Part shown: piece by piece, positions 17,183 to 25,997 of the stretch
Layout: the number at the start of each line of letters is the position of its first letter
Numbering within the stretch: the first letter of the stretch is position 1
NCBI GenBank assembly: GCA_019694165.1
Contig: JAIBCL010000023.1
Location: 1 to 64,000 of the forward strand
Origin: Verrucomicrobiaceae bacterium
GTDB lineage: Bacteria > Verrucomicrobiota > Verrucomicrobiia > Verrucomicrobiales > Verrucomicrobiaceae
Direction of reading: 5' to 3'
Length of the DNA stretch: 64,000 bases
Notes under the pieces: generated by a model
What the model was told of the DNA's origin: nothing
What the model saw: only the letters and a program-made list of their open reading frames with translations
Database searches by the model: none
Made by a program: the position numbers and the translations under genes

Positions 17183-19108
17183 ATGCACTCCTCGCTTCGC
17201 TCTCTCCTCATTGCTTCGGCCGTCGTCCTCTCCGCCCACGCGGAGACGAGGCCGAACATCGTCTTCATCCTTGCCGACGATCTCGGCGCGCATGATCCGC
17301 ATTGCTTCGGCAGCACCTATCATGAGACGCCGAACATCGACCGCCTCGCCGCGCGTGGCGTGAAGATGATGCAGGCGTATGCCGCGAGTCCGCTTTGCTC
17401 GCCGACGCGCAGCAGCATTCTGGCGGGCATTTATCCGGCGCGCTCGGGGATCACGACGCCATCCTGCCACGAGGTGCGCGTGAATTTGGAAAAGAAGCTC
17501 GTCGCAAAGGCGACGCCGCAGATGCGCGCGATCAATTCCGACAGCCTCACGCGATTGAAGCCCGATTACTTCACGCTGGCGGAGTCGCTAAAAGAGGCCG
17601 GATACGCGACGGCTCACTTCGGCAAATGGCATCTGGGGCACAACCTGCCCGATCATCCCGAGGATCACTACGAGCCGAAAGATCAGGGCTTTGACTTCGA
17701 CTTTCCGCACACGCCGAGCGCGCCGGGACCAGGCGGCGGTTACCTCGCACCGTGGACGAAGTTCATCAAAGATCCAAATATCACGGGCAAGCCGGGCGAG
17801 CACATCGAGGATCGCATGTCACAGGAGGCGGCGAAATACATCCGCGAGCACGAAGACTCGCCGTTTTACGTGAACTACTGGGCCTACTCCGTGCATTCGC
17901 CGTGGAATGCGCGGCAGGATTACATCGACTACTTCAAGCCCAAGACTGACAAGAAAAACCCGCAGCACAATCCGCTCTACGCCGCGATGGTGCGCAGTCT
18001 CGACGACGGCGTCGGCCGACTGCTCGATGCGATCGACGAGGCTGGTGTCGCCGATCGCACCATCATCGTCTTTTTCTCCGACAACGGCGGCTGGGCGTAT
18101 CCGCCGAAGGCCACCGATCCCGATGGCTACGCCGACGAACCAGCGACGAGCAATCTGCCGCAGCGCAGCGGCAAGGCCTCGCTCTACGAAGGCGGCACAC
18201 GCGAGCCGTGCATCATCGTGTGGCCAGGCAAAACGAAGGCTGGCAGTGAGAACGATGCGCTTTTCCAGAGCACGGATTTTTACCCGACGCTGCTCTCGAT
18301 GTGCGGCATCAAACCGCACGCTGATGTGAAGCTCGATGGATTCGATCAATCGCGCACGCTGCTCGGAGAGGTGTCGCCGCGCGATCGCGTCTTCTGCCAT
18401 TTCCCGCATGGCACGCCGAATCAGGCCGAGAGCATTCCTGGAATGCTGCCCGGCACGTATGTGCGCAAGGGCGACTGGAAGCTACTGCGTTTCTACGCCG
18501 ACAATGACGACGGCAGCGATCGCTTCGAACTCTACAACCTGAAGGACGATCCCGGCGAATCGAAGAACCTCGCCGCACAAAAGCCCGAACTCGTGCGCGA
18601 GCTGAACAACCTCATCACCGGCTTCCTCAAGGATACCGAAGCCGTCGTACCGGTGCGCAATCCGGACTACGGTAAAGTCGTCGCGAAAGCTGGCGCGAAG
18701 AAGATCGACGAGGAATTCCCCGGCCTCGAAGGCTGGAAGGCGCGGAGCTGCGAGGCGAAAGCGAAGAACGGCATCGTGACCGTCACAGGCAACGGCGGCG
18801 CGCCATTTCTCGGCTACGGCATCGGCAAGGACAAAGGTCCGGCCGTCGTGAAGCTGCGGGCGCGCTGTGCGAGTGGCGGCGACGGCAAGATCGAGTGGAT
18901 TCCCAGCGGCAAGGCAACCAAGGATGCCGACATGCACTCAGTGCCGTTCAAACTCACCGGTGGCGACTGGCAGGAGGTGAGCGTCAACGTCCCGGCAAAA
19001 GGCGAGATCGGCATCATACGCGTCTATTTGCCCGCGATCTCCCAGCCAGTCGAACTGGACTGGATCGAATTCAAAGCCGCCGGCAAACCGAAGCGCTGGA
19101 ACTTTTAA
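17183..19108 (+). CDS. Secreted type I sulfatase with extra C-terminal domain
   Basis: A 641-residue arylsulfatase-type enzyme cleaving sulfate esters, probably in the periplasm. Signal peptide at residues 1-20 (ends SAHA-E). Metal ligands DD in FILADDLG (32-33), formylglycine site CSPTR (Cys72, converted after translation), GKWHLGH, and SDNGGW supply the active site. The body ends near residue 490. The rest is a beta-rich domain (VTVTGNGGAPFLGYGIG onward), possibly a carbohydrate-binding or jelly-roll fold, also seen at the end of the fifth sulfatase in this window. GTG at 17108 gives a longer frame but the ATG at 17183 restores a clean signal peptide. First gene of a two-sulfatase unit. Substrate unknown. 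Confidence 0.92.
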   Translation: MHSSLRSLLIASAVVLSAHAETRPNIVFILADDLGAHDPHCFGSTYHETPNIDRLAARGVKMMQAYAASPLCSPTRSSILAGIYPARSGITTPSCHEVRVNLEKKLVAKATPQMRAINSDSLTRLKPDYFTLAESLKEAGYATAHFGKWHLGHNLPDHPEDHYEPKDQGFDFDFPHTPSAPGPGGGYLAPWTKFIKDPNITGKPGEHIEDRMSQEAAKYIREHEDSPFYVNYWAYSVHSPWNARQDYIDYFKPKTDKKNPQHNPLYAAMVRSLDDGVGRLLDAIDEAGVADRTIIVFFSDNGGWAYPPKATDPDGYADEPATSNLPQRSGKASLYEGGTREPCIIVWPGKTKAGSENDALFQSTDFYPTLLSMCGIKPHADVKLDGFDQSRTLLGEVSPRDRVFCHFPHGTPNQAESIPGMLPGTYVRKGDWKLLRFYADNDDGSDRFELYNLKDDPGESKNLAAQKPELVRELNNLITGFLKDTEAVVPVRNPDYGKVVAKAGAKKIDEEFPGLEGWKARSCEAKAKNGIVTVTGNGGAPFLGYGIGKDKGPAVVKLRARCASGGDGKIEWIPSGKATKDADMHSVPFKLTGGDWQEVSVNVPAKGEIGIIRVYLPAISQPVELDWIEFKAAGKPKRWNF

Positions 19109-19126
19109 CCGTCACTCGTCATCATC

Positions 19127-20545
19127 ATGAAAACACTCGCCGCCTGGCTCATTCTCTCCGCCCTTTGCACTCCGCTCTTCGCGACTGCAAAGCAGCCAAA
19201 CGTCCTCGTCATCTTCGCCGACGATCTCGGCTATGCCGACATCGGCGTGCAAGGCGGCAAAGACGTTCCGACGCCAAACATCGATGCGCTCGCCGCGTCC
19301 GGCGTGCGCTGCACGAACGGCTACGTGTCGGCACCGTATTGCAGTCCGTCGCGCGCGGGTTTTCTCACGGGCCGCTACCAGACCCACTTCGGTCATGAGT
19401 TTAATCCGCACGTCGGCGATGAAAAGACCCTCGGCCTGCCTCTGACGGAGAAGACGATCGCCGATCATCTTCGCGCGGCTGGCTACGCGACGGGGCTCAT
19501 CGGCAAATGGCATCAGGGATTCAATGAAGCGCATCATCCGCAGTCACGCGGATTCGACGACTACTTCGGCTTCCTCGTCGGCGGTCACAATTACCTGCTG
19601 CACAAGGACGCCGAGCCTGAGTTCGGTTCCGCCCATTCGCACAACATGATCTACCGCAGCCGCGAGCTGCAAAAGCTCGACGGTTACACCACCGACCTCT
19701 TCACCGACGAAGCGCTCGGCTTCATGGACCGTCACAGGGACAAACCGTGGTTTCTCTACCTCGCCTACAATGCCGTCCACACGCCATTGGAGATCAAGGA
19801 GAGCCTCAAAGCGCGCATCCCCGCCAGCGTGACCGATGAAGACCGACGCGGCTATCTCTCGCTGCTGCTCGGCCTCGACGACAATCTCGGCCGCGTCGTC
19901 GAGCATCTGAAGAAGACCGGCATCGACAAAGACACGCTCATCTTCTTCGTCAGTGACAACGGCGGCTCCGGTCACAAACCCTACTTCGCCTACAACACCG
20001 GCGTGAACAAACCGCTGCGCGGTGACAAAGGTCAGACGCTGGAAGGCGGCATCCACGTTCCTTTCTTCGTCGTGTGGCCAGGCAAGCTGCCGGCTGGCAA
20101 GGTTTACGAGCAACCTGTCATCACGCTCGACATCCTGCCGACTGCGCTTGCGGTCGCGAACAGCAAGACCGACGCGCCGCTCGACGGCGTGAACCTTTTC
20201 CCGTTCCTCACCGGCGAGAACACAACCGCTCCGCACGACATGCTGTTCTGGCGATTCAGTCCGCAAAAGGCCGTGCGCAAAGGCAAATGGAAGCTGGTCG
20301 ATTGGCGCGACTTTGACGCGAAGAAACAAAGCGGCTGGCAACTCTACGATCTCGAAGCCGACATCGGCGAGGACCACGACCTCTCCGCCCAGCATCCAGA
20401 AATCGTCGCCGAGTTGTCGAAGGCATGGGACAAGTGGAACGAGAAAAACATCACGCCGCTCTGGCACGGAGCCGCGAACGAAGATCCAACCGCTCCGCAG
20501 CCAGCGAAGCAGAAACAGGATAAGAAGGCGGCGAAGAAAAAATAG
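19127..20545 (+). CDS. Secreted type I sulfatase
   Basis: A 472-residue sulfatase with signal peptide (1-20, LFATA), metal-binding FADDLGYAD (Asp32, Asp33), formylglycine Cys72 in CSPSR, GKWHQG and SDNGGSGHKP. The serine at the fourth motif position (CSPSR) is permitted. The C-terminus is a Lys-rich tail. It lies 18 bases after the first sulfatase, so the two are likely cotranscribed. It converges with the nucleoside hydrolase operon, only seven bases separating the stop codons, with no evident terminator between. Confidence 0.93.
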   Translation: MKTLAAWLILSALCTPLFATAKQPNVLVIFADDLGYADIGVQGGKDVPTPNIDALAASGVRCTNGYVSAPYCSPSRAGFLTGRYQTHFGHEFNPHVGDEKTLGLPLTEKTIADHLRAAGYATGLIGKWHQGFNEAHHPQSRGFDDYFGFLVGGHNYLLHKDAEPEFGSAHSHNMIYRSRELQKLDGYTTDLFTDEALGFMDRHRDKPWFLYLAYNAVHTPLEIKESLKARIPASVTDEDRRGYLSLLLGLDDNLGRVVEHLKKTGIDKDTLIFFVSDNGGSGHKPYFAYNTGVNKPLRGDKGQTLEGGIHVPFFVVWPGKLPAGKVYEQPVITLDILPTALAVANSKTDAPLDGVNLFPFLTGENTTAPHDMLFWRFSPQKAVRKGKWKLVDWRDFDAKKQSGWQLYDLEADIGEDHDLSAQHPEIVAELSKAWDKWNEKNITPLWHGAANEDPTAPQPAKQKQDKKAAKKK

Positions 20546-20552
20546 TCGTCGT

Positions 20553-21572
20553 TCACTTCGCCTTCGACGGCGGAGCGATGCTGAGCTGCACGATCGCCTC
20601 ACGCACCTTCGCGGTTTGCTCGGGGCTCATCACGAGGAAGCGGTGGCGCCCTTTGCCGTCCTTGCTCGGACGGAAGACAGTGCCCGCGTCGGCATCAACC
20701 GTCACATTGCCAGCGGGCGACAAATCGAAGTAACCGCGATCCGGCATCACCGCGTAGAGCACCGCGGTCGGGTCCCACGTCGGACGATCATGCGGTGGTG
20801 GATTGTAGAGGTAGTAGGCTTCCTTCAGCGGATGATGCGGCACGTAGTTGAGATCCTGCTCGATGACGACGTGCGGAAAGGCTGCCGCCACACCGATCTC
20901 GTAGCCGCTCCACACGAGCTGCGTCGGCCACTCCTTCGCGAGCTTCTGCGCGGCGGGGATGTCGAGCTTCACGTTGTATTCCAGGTGTCGCGTATTCCAC
21001 TGCACGGTCTGAAACGCGCCGGCCATGATGCTGAGCACCTTGACCTTTTGCTTGATGAGATCGCGACCACTCAAGGGCGAATTCGCATCAGCCTTCGAGT
21101 CCAGCAGACGCGCGAGGTTCGTGAAGAAGCCGACCTGCGCGATGGCCACGGAATTGTCCGGCTGTGCGGCGAGAATCTTGCGGATCAAGCCGACGGCCTC
21201 GGGCGCATCCTTGCCGCTGAGCAAATCGTGCGGGTAGCGGAAGGAGCCGTCCGGATTCTTTTCGTCCGCGAGCAGATTGAACTTCCCAGCTTCCTTCGCC
21301 GCGCCGTCATGCACAACACCAATGGGTGTGTCTGGATGACCAAACATCGTGTTCACCGCATCGACAAACGGCGCAGCCTGCGGATGATCCTTTGTGATTG
21401 TCACCGCGAGCAAATCGACTGTGCCGCGCGATTGCAGGTTGTTGATCATGCACAACGCCATGAGGTCATCGACATCATTGCCCATGTCCGTGTCGAAGAT
21501 GAGCTTCACGGGCTCTGCCGAAATGACGAAAGACGAATGAAGAATGACGAAGGCGGCGAAGAGTCGTTTCAT
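20553..21572 (-). CDS. Secreted nucleoside hydrolase-family protein, last gene of operon
   Basis: A 339-residue protein with a signal peptide (residues 1-19, ending VISA) and the nucleoside hydrolase signature IFDTDMGNDVDDLMAL. The Asp cluster binds Ca2+ that activates water for N-glycosidic cleavage. Further family marks are a central MAGAFQ and WSGYEIG segment. The DxDxGxDxDD spacing is the variant frequent in Bacteroidetes and Planctomycetes proteins, not the DTDPGIDD of cytosolic enzymes, so the substrate may not be a standard nucleoside. Its ATG overlaps the upstream gene's stop as ATGA (21569-21572), showing translational coupling. About 40 percent-level resemblance to the upstream paralogue is visible by eye. 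Confidence 0.85.
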   Translation of the reverse strand: MKRLFAAFVILHSSFVISAEPVKLIFDTDMGNDVDDLMALCMINNLQSRGTVDLLAVTITKDHPQAAPFVDAVNTMFGHPDTPIGVVHDGAAKEAGKFNLLADEKNPDGSFRYPHDLLSGKDAPEAVGLIRKILAAQPDNSVAIAQVGFFTNLARLLDSKADANSPLSGRDLIKQKVKVLSIMAGAFQTVQWNTRHLEYNVKLDIPAAQKLAKEWPTQLVWSGYEIGVAAAFPHVVIEQDLNYVPHHPLKEAYYLYNPPPHDRPTWDPTAVLYAVMPDRGYFDLSPAGNVTVDADAGTVFRPSKDGKGRHRFLVMSPEQTAKVREAIVQLSIAPPSKAK

Positions 21573-22555
21573 TTTCGAGGTGGTTGGATGGTGAGTTGCA
21601 TGATGGCTTCGAGTGCGCGCGCTTGCTGCACGGAACTCATCGTGAGGAAACGGTCGCGAGTGCTGACCTGTGTCTTGCCTTTGGGTGTGAAGCGCGTGAA
21701 GCCGTCATCTAGCACCTTCACGCGGCCGGGCTGCGACAGACCGAAGAAATCGCGTTCGGGAAACACGGCATACAACACGCTGCTCTCGTCCCAGCACGGC
21801 CGGTCGTGCTCGGGGCCGCTGTGCAGCAGGTAGGCTTCCTTCACGATGTGATGCGGTGTGTAGTCGAGATCGCGCTGGATGACCACACGCGGAAACGGCA
21901 GCGCCTCGCCAATCTCGTAGCCGCTCCACACGATGGGCACGTCCTCTGGCCACTGATCGGACACGGTTTGCATGAAGCCGACGCCGTTGATGACATTCGC
22001 TTCGAGGTGGTAGTTCGTATGGTTACAGAACGCGAACGCACCCGCCATGATCGAGAGCAGCTTCACCTTTTGTTTGATCAAGGCGACGCCGCCGGGCGAC
22101 TTGACCAGGTTCGCCATGTTCGATGCGATGCCGACGCTGATGATGCTCACGCTGTGATCAGGTTGCTTCGTGAGCAGCTCGCGCAAAAGCTCCACTGCGT
22201 CGCGTGCTTGGTCGTTGCTGCGCAGATCGTGCGGATAGTCGGGTGAGTCGGCGAGCTTCAGGTATTTGCTCTGGCGCTTCTGCGCCGAGGGATCGCGTGT
22301 CACACCGATCGGCAGATCGGGGCGACCATAGAAAGTGTTCTCCGCATCGACGAAGCTGGCGGTGAGGGGATCGACCTTCGAGATCGTGACGCCGAGCAAC
22401 TCACACGCACCGCGATCCGCAAGTGAGTGACACATCGCGAGCGCAAGCACATCGTCCACGTCTCCGGTAATGTCGGTGTCGAAGATGATCTTCGGCTTCT
22501 CGGCGAAGAGCGAAGAGCAAAGGGCGAAGAGGACGAGGCTGGTGCGCATGATCAT
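21569..22555 (-). CDS. Secreted nucleoside hydrolase-family protein, paralogue
   Basis: A 328-residue paralogue of the next gene with a signal peptide (MRTSLVLFALCSSLFA) and metal motif IIFDTDITGDVDDVLALA. It keeps the same conserved blocks: LGVTISKVDPLTASFVDAENT, LSIMAGAF and WSGYEIGEALPFPRVV. The ATG at 22555 overlaps the permease stop as ATGA, so this start is preferred over the long upstream frame, which is the permease read in another phase. Export of both hydrolases next to a sugar transporter suggests N-ribosyl or similar glycosides are split outside the cytoplasm and the sugar is then imported. This is inference. Confidence 0.85.
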   Translation of the reverse strand: MIMRTSLVLFALCSSLFAEKPKIIFDTDITGDVDDVLALAMCHSLADRGACELLGVTISKVDPLTASFVDAENTFYGRPDLPIGVTRDPSAQKRQSKYLKLADSPDYPHDLRSNDQARDAVELLRELLTKQPDHSVSIISVGIASNMANLVKSPGGVALIKQKVKLLSIMAGAFAFCNHTNYHLEANVINGVGFMQTVSDQWPEDVPIVWSGYEIGEALPFPRVVIQRDLDYTPHHIVKEAYLLHSGPEHDRPCWDESSVLYAVFPERDFFGLSQPGRVKVLDDGFTRFTPKGKTQVSTRDRFLTMSSVQQARALEAIMQLTIQPPRK

Positions 22556-23475
22556 TTTCTTCTCCAGGTATCCGCCAGCACAGCGGCGACGATGACCGTG
22601 CCGGTGACGACACGCTTCATCGGCTCGCTGGCACCGGTTTGAACGAGACCGGCTTCCAGCGTCGCGATGATGAGCACGCCCATGAAGCTCTTCACGACAG
22701 AGCCGCGCCCGCCCATGAGGCTCGTGCCGCCGACCACCACCGCAGCGATCGCGCTCAACTCGAAGCCGACTCCGGCATTCGGGTCTGCGGAGCCCAGACG
22801 CGAGCAGTTGAAGACAGCCGCGAGTCCGGTCAAGGCACCGAGCGCGGCGTGAGCCAGGATGCGCGGGCGATCCACGGGCACACCGGAGATCATCGCAGCT
22901 TCGCGGTTCGCGCCGATGGTGATCAAGTGGCGACCGAAGGCGGTATGCGAGAGCAGCACCTGGCCCGCGATCACAAAGAGCGCGCTGATCACGAACGCGG
23001 GCGAGATGACGAGTCCGGCAAAGGGTGAGCCGAGTGACTCGATGCCTGCGCCGATGTACTTCGTTTGCGAATTCGTTGTGAGGAAGGCCAGCCCGCGCGC
23101 GATCTCCAACATGCCGAGCGATACGATGAACGACGGCAGCCGCAGCTTCACGCTCACCGCACCCGTCGTGCTGCCGATCGCACCACCGACTATAATGCTT
23201 CCCAGCAAGGCAAGCATCAGTCCCCAGTGCCAGTCGGTCATCATCACGCCAACTACAGCCCCGCAAAGCCCAAGCAACGATCCGACCGACAAATCGATCC
23301 CACCCGTGACCATCACCAGCGTCATGCCGGTCGCGACAAGCGCCAGCGCTGGGATGCGATTGGCTACACTGCCGAGCGTGGCCACGCTGAAGAAACTGTC
23401 CCGCAGCGAACCAAACAGCACGACCATTGCGGCGAGCACGGCGATGAGGATGAAGAAGTCAGTCCAGCGGCGCAT
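22552..23475 (-). CDS. RbsC-type sugar ABC transporter permease
   Basis: A 307-residue inner-membrane permease of the BPD_transp_2 (ribose/xylose/AI-2) family. It has about eight to ten helices and the family segments TGGIDLSVGSLLGL, VSLGMLEIARGLAFL and the EAA-like loop region GANREAAMISGVPVDRPRI, which would contact the ATPase. The late GGTSLMGGRGSV is also characteristic. It overlaps the upstream GrpB-like gene by 17 bases and the downstream hydrolase by four. No ATP-binding subunit (RbsA type) is encoded in this operon or in the window, so a shared ATPase from elsewhere must be assumed if it works as an importer. Confidence 0.9.
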   Translation of the reverse strand: MRRWTDFFILIAVLAAMVVLFGSLRDSFFSVATLGSVANRIPALALVATGMTLVMVTGGIDLSVGSLLGLCGAVVGVMMTDWHWGLMLALLGSIIVGGAIGSTTGAVSVKLRLPSFIVSLGMLEIARGLAFLTTNSQTKYIGAGIESLGSPFAGLVISPAFVISALFVIAGQVLLSHTAFGRHLITIGANREAAMISGVPVDRPRILAHAALGALTGLAAVFNCSRLGSADPNAGVGFELSAIAAVVVGGTSLMGGRGSVVKSFMGVLIIATLEAGLVQTGASEPMKRVVTGTVIVAAVLADTWRRK

Positions 23476-24016
23476 GAGAAGAAGCGTGAGAATGCCACCA
23501 CGACAAAGCAGCGGCCTCTATTTCGACAATCCGGTCGCTCTTGCAATCACCGTAGGCATGCGAGTCGTCGGGATGCAACGACTGGCAGCGTCGCTTCTCA
23601 CCGTCGTAAGCCAACGCAATGTCTGGGTGACTCCTCAGGTAATCGCGGAAGGCGAGATGCCGGGCGATGTGTGGCGAGCGTTCGACAAAGCAATGCAACT
23701 GCACCAGTCGCCTGCCCGAAGTAGCATCCGAATTTGAGCAATAGCGACGGCCTTCAATTCCCAGTTCGCCCCACCACTCGTAGCCAAGGGCTTCGACGGC
23801 CTGACGACGGTCATCGAGTTCATCCAACGATGAAACGACAGGCATCAGGTCGAGGATTGATTTGGCGACGATGCCGGGGATGGCAGTGGAGCCGATGTGG
23901 TGAAGAGCAACAAGCGTCGGCCCTATTGCGTCACGGAGCCGCTCGGCTTCGAGTTCGGCCTCGCGAGCCCAAGCAGGATCGTGCGGCACGAGTTCGACTT
24001 TGATCGGCGGAGGCAC
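23459..24016 (-). CDS. GrpB-family nucleotidyltransferase-like protein
   Basis: A 185-residue GrpB/DUF/UPF0157 protein. Family marks are the start VELVPHDPAWA, LHHIGSTAIPGIVAKSILDLMPVV (nucleotidyltransferase-like GS with paired acids) and HCFVERSPHIARHLAFRDYLRSHP. Members are proposed to transfer nucleotides but have no settled function. I chose the GTG at 24016: the open frame to ATG 24067 reads through a palindromic repeat and has no family match. No Shine-Dalgarno is seen. Its placement within a sugar-uptake operon, overlapping the permease start by 17 bases, is unusual. It could be a later insertion that arrived with the repeat. Confidence 0.8.
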   Translation of the reverse strand: MPPPIKVELVPHDPAWAREAELEAERLRDAIGPTLVALHHIGSTAIPGIVAKSILDLMPVVSSLDELDDRRQAVEALGYEWWGELGIEGRRYCSNSDATSGRRLVQLHCFVERSPHIARHLAFRDYLRSHPDIALAYDGEKRRCQSLHPDDSHAYGDCKSDRIVEIEAAALSWWHSHASSHAPLD

Positions 24017-24019
24017 GTT

Positions 24020-24090
24020 AAAGTAGTGAAGGGCTTTAGCCCGCCGGTGATCGAGCGGACCGGTCACGCGCTAAAGCGCATGACTACTTT
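24020..24090. repeat. REP-like imperfect palindrome between two operon genes
   Basis: Arms 24020-24043 and 24067-24090 pair at 20 of 24 positions (AAAGTAGTGAAGGGCTTTAG against CTAAAGCGCATGACTACTTT), with a second short CCGGTGA/TCACG pairing inside. The right arm includes the stop codon of the sugar-binding protein gene (24084-24086). The form suggests a dispersed palindromic unit; I cannot count other copies from this window. Confidence 0.65.
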
Positions 24091-25025
24091 GTGACCACAT
24101 CCACCGGCGTCTGCTGATCCTCTGGCGTTGTCTTGTCCTTCAGAATCTTCAGCGCGGCTTCGATGCCGAAGACGGCGAGCTGATCGCCATGCTGGTCGGC
24201 GGTGGCGAGGACGCGACCATCCGCGAGCAGAGGTTTGATGGCGGCGATGTTGTCGAAGCCGACGATCTGGACTTGGCCAGCTTTACCTGCGGCTTGCACA
24301 GCGGCAGCCGCCCCGAGGGCCATGTTGTCGTTGGCGCAGAGGAGGGCTTTGACGTTCGGGTTCGCGGCGAGGATGCCGCTGGCGACGGTGTTGGCCTTGT
24401 CCATCTCCCACTGGCCGCTCTGCGTACTCACGATCTTCATCCCAGCGGCATTCATCGCGTCCTCAAATCCGGCGCGGCGCTGCTGTCCGTTGAAGGCGGT
24501 GGTGACGCCTTCGATGATGGCGACTTCATCTCCTGCATTGAGCTTCTTCGCGAGTACCTCGGCCACGGCCTTGGCTCCGGCGCGGTTGTCGGGGCCGACG
24601 AAAGGGATCGCAAGCCCAGCTTGCTTGAGCGTGTCCGCATCGAGCTTGTTGTCGATGTTGATGACGAGCACGCCCGCGTCCTTCGCTCGCTTCAAAACGG
24701 TGATCAGCGCCTTCGAGTCAGCGGGCGCGACGACGATGGCCTGCACGCCTTGCGAGATCATTTGCTCGACGAGACCGACTTGCTCCGCGAGATCCGTCTC
24801 GTTCTTGATCCCGTTCACGATGAGATCGTACTCAGCGGCGTGCTCGGCTTGATGCTTCTTCGCACCATTTGCCATCGTCTGGAAGAACTCATTCGCCAGC
24901 GACTTCATCACGAGCGCGACCTTGGGCTTGCCAGCGGCAGATGCGTTTGAAGACGGGGCAGATGGCTTGCACGCCGGGAGACTGATGGCGAAAGCGAGCA
25001 GGAGAGGGAGGCGGATGGTCATCAT
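24084..25025 (-). CDS. Sugar-binding lipoprotein of an RbsB-type ABC importer
   Basis: A 313-residue periplasmic binding protein of the Peripla_BP_4 (ribose/galactose) class with a lipoprotein signal (ISLPAC, Cys19). Canonical segments are VALVMKSLANEFFQTMANGAK, QGVQAIVVAPADSKAL, VINIDNKLD, IPFVGPDNRAGAK and the hinge AIIEGVTTAFNGQQRRAGF, followed by ALLCANDNMALGA. Ligand class is inferred as a pentose or hexose. Start: two adjacent ATGs (25025, 25022) give a clean signal; longer frames are not supported. It is the first gene of the operon and divergent from the secreted esterase gene, with 111 bases between starts where the promoters should lie. Confidence 0.9.
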   Translation of the reverse strand: MMTIRLPLLLAFAISLPACKPSAPSSNASAAGKPKVALVMKSLANEFFQTMANGAKKHQAEHAAEYDLIVNGIKNETDLAEQVGLVEQMISQGVQAIVVAPADSKALITVLKRAKDAGVLVINIDNKLDADTLKQAGLAIPFVGPDNRAGAKAVAEVLAKKLNAGDEVAIIEGVTTAFNGQQRRAGFEDAMNAAGMKIVSTQSGQWEMDKANTVASGILAANPNVKALLCANDNMALGAAAAVQAAGKAGQVQIVGFDNIAAIKPLLADGRVLATADQHGDQLAVFGIEAALKILKDKTTPEDQQTPVDVVTK

Positions 25026-25136
25026 AGAGTGGCTGGAGTTGCTGGAAGAAACGCCGCTATTCTGTCTGCCTTCCACGCGCGGCGCAATGCCGGAGGATGG
25101 CTGACAAATCATCGCGCGGCCCGTCGTTCTGCCTCC

Positions 25137-25997
25137 ATGCTTCGCCATTCACTCTCGCTCTGCATCGTCGTCATCGCGTGCGTTTCATCATTCGCCGCTG
25201 ATCCTGTCTCGCACGTTTACAAGAAGGTCGCTGATCGTGAACTCACGCTCAACACCTTCAATCCGCCCGACTGGAAAGCAGCCGACCAGCGGCCCGCGAT
25301 CGTCTTCTTCCACGGCGGCGGATGGGTCGGTGGTTCGCCGAAGCAGTTCCTCAAACACTGCGAGTATCTCGCGTCGCGCGGCATGGTCGCCATCGAGGCG
25401 GACTACAGGCACATTGCGAAGGGCGACAAAGGTCCGCCTGTCGATTGCGTGCACGATGCGAAGTCCGCGATGCGCTGGGTGCGCGGCCACGCGAAGGAAC
25501 TCGGCATTGATCCGAATCGCATCGCAGCCGGCGGCGGCAGTGCAGGCGGACATCTCGCGGCGTTCGTCGGCATGGTCGATGGACTCGACGATCCGGCGGA
25601 TGATTTGAATGTGTCGGCCAAGGCGAACGCGCTCGCGTTGTTCAATTCCGTCTTCGACAACGGCCCCTATCAAGGCTGGGGCCGCGAGCGCGTCGGTGAT
25701 CGCTTCAAGGAATTCTCGCCAGCGCATAACATCAGCAAGGACGATCCGCCCGCGATCATCTTCCTCGGCACGCAGGACAAGCTGATTCCCGTGAGCGTGG
25801 TCGAGCGCTTCAAGGCGAACATGGAAAAGGCCGGCTTGCGCTGCGAAGCGAAGTTTTACGAAGGCCAGGGCCACGGCTTCTTCAATCCGGGCAAAGGCGG
25901 CACTGACGAATACTTTTATCAGACGCTCCTCGAAACAGACAAGTTCCTCACGTCGCTCGGCTGGCTGAAAGGTGAACCAACTCTTAAGAAGCCATGA
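25137..25997 (+). CDS. Secreted alpha/beta-hydrolase (esterase/acetyl-xylan-esterase-like)
   Basis: A 286-residue exported hydrolase of the hormone-sensitive-lipase/BD-FAE type. Signal peptide at 1-20 (CIVVIACVSSFA). The oxyanion motif HGGGWVGG follows, then the nucleophile elbow GGGSAGGH (catalytic Ser), an Asp in FLGTQDKLIP and the His in GQGHGFFNP complete the triad. Many relatives deacylate plant or algal polysaccharides, which fits neighbouring sulfatases. The stop overlaps the next sulfatase start as ATGA (25994-25997). Substrate is inference. Confidence 0.9.
   Translation: MLRHSLSLCIVVIACVSSFAADPVSHVYKKVADRELTLNTFNPPDWKAADQRPAIVFFHGGGWVGGSPKQFLKHCEYLASRGMVAIEADYRHIAKGDKGPPVDCVHDAKSAMRWVRGHAKELGIDPNRIAAGGGSAGGHLAAFVGMVDGLDDPADDLNVSAKANALALFNSVFDNGPYQGWGRERVGDRFKEFSPAHNISKDDPPAIIFLGTQDKLIPVSVVERFKANMEKAGLRCEAKFYEGQGHGFFNPGKGGTDEYFYQTLLETDKFLTSLGWLKGEPTLKKP

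Noticed and set aside
22556-23266. Upstream extension of the nucleoside hydrolase frame
   Set aside because: It is the permease gene read in another phase. The ATGA overlap at 22552-22555 marks the real start.
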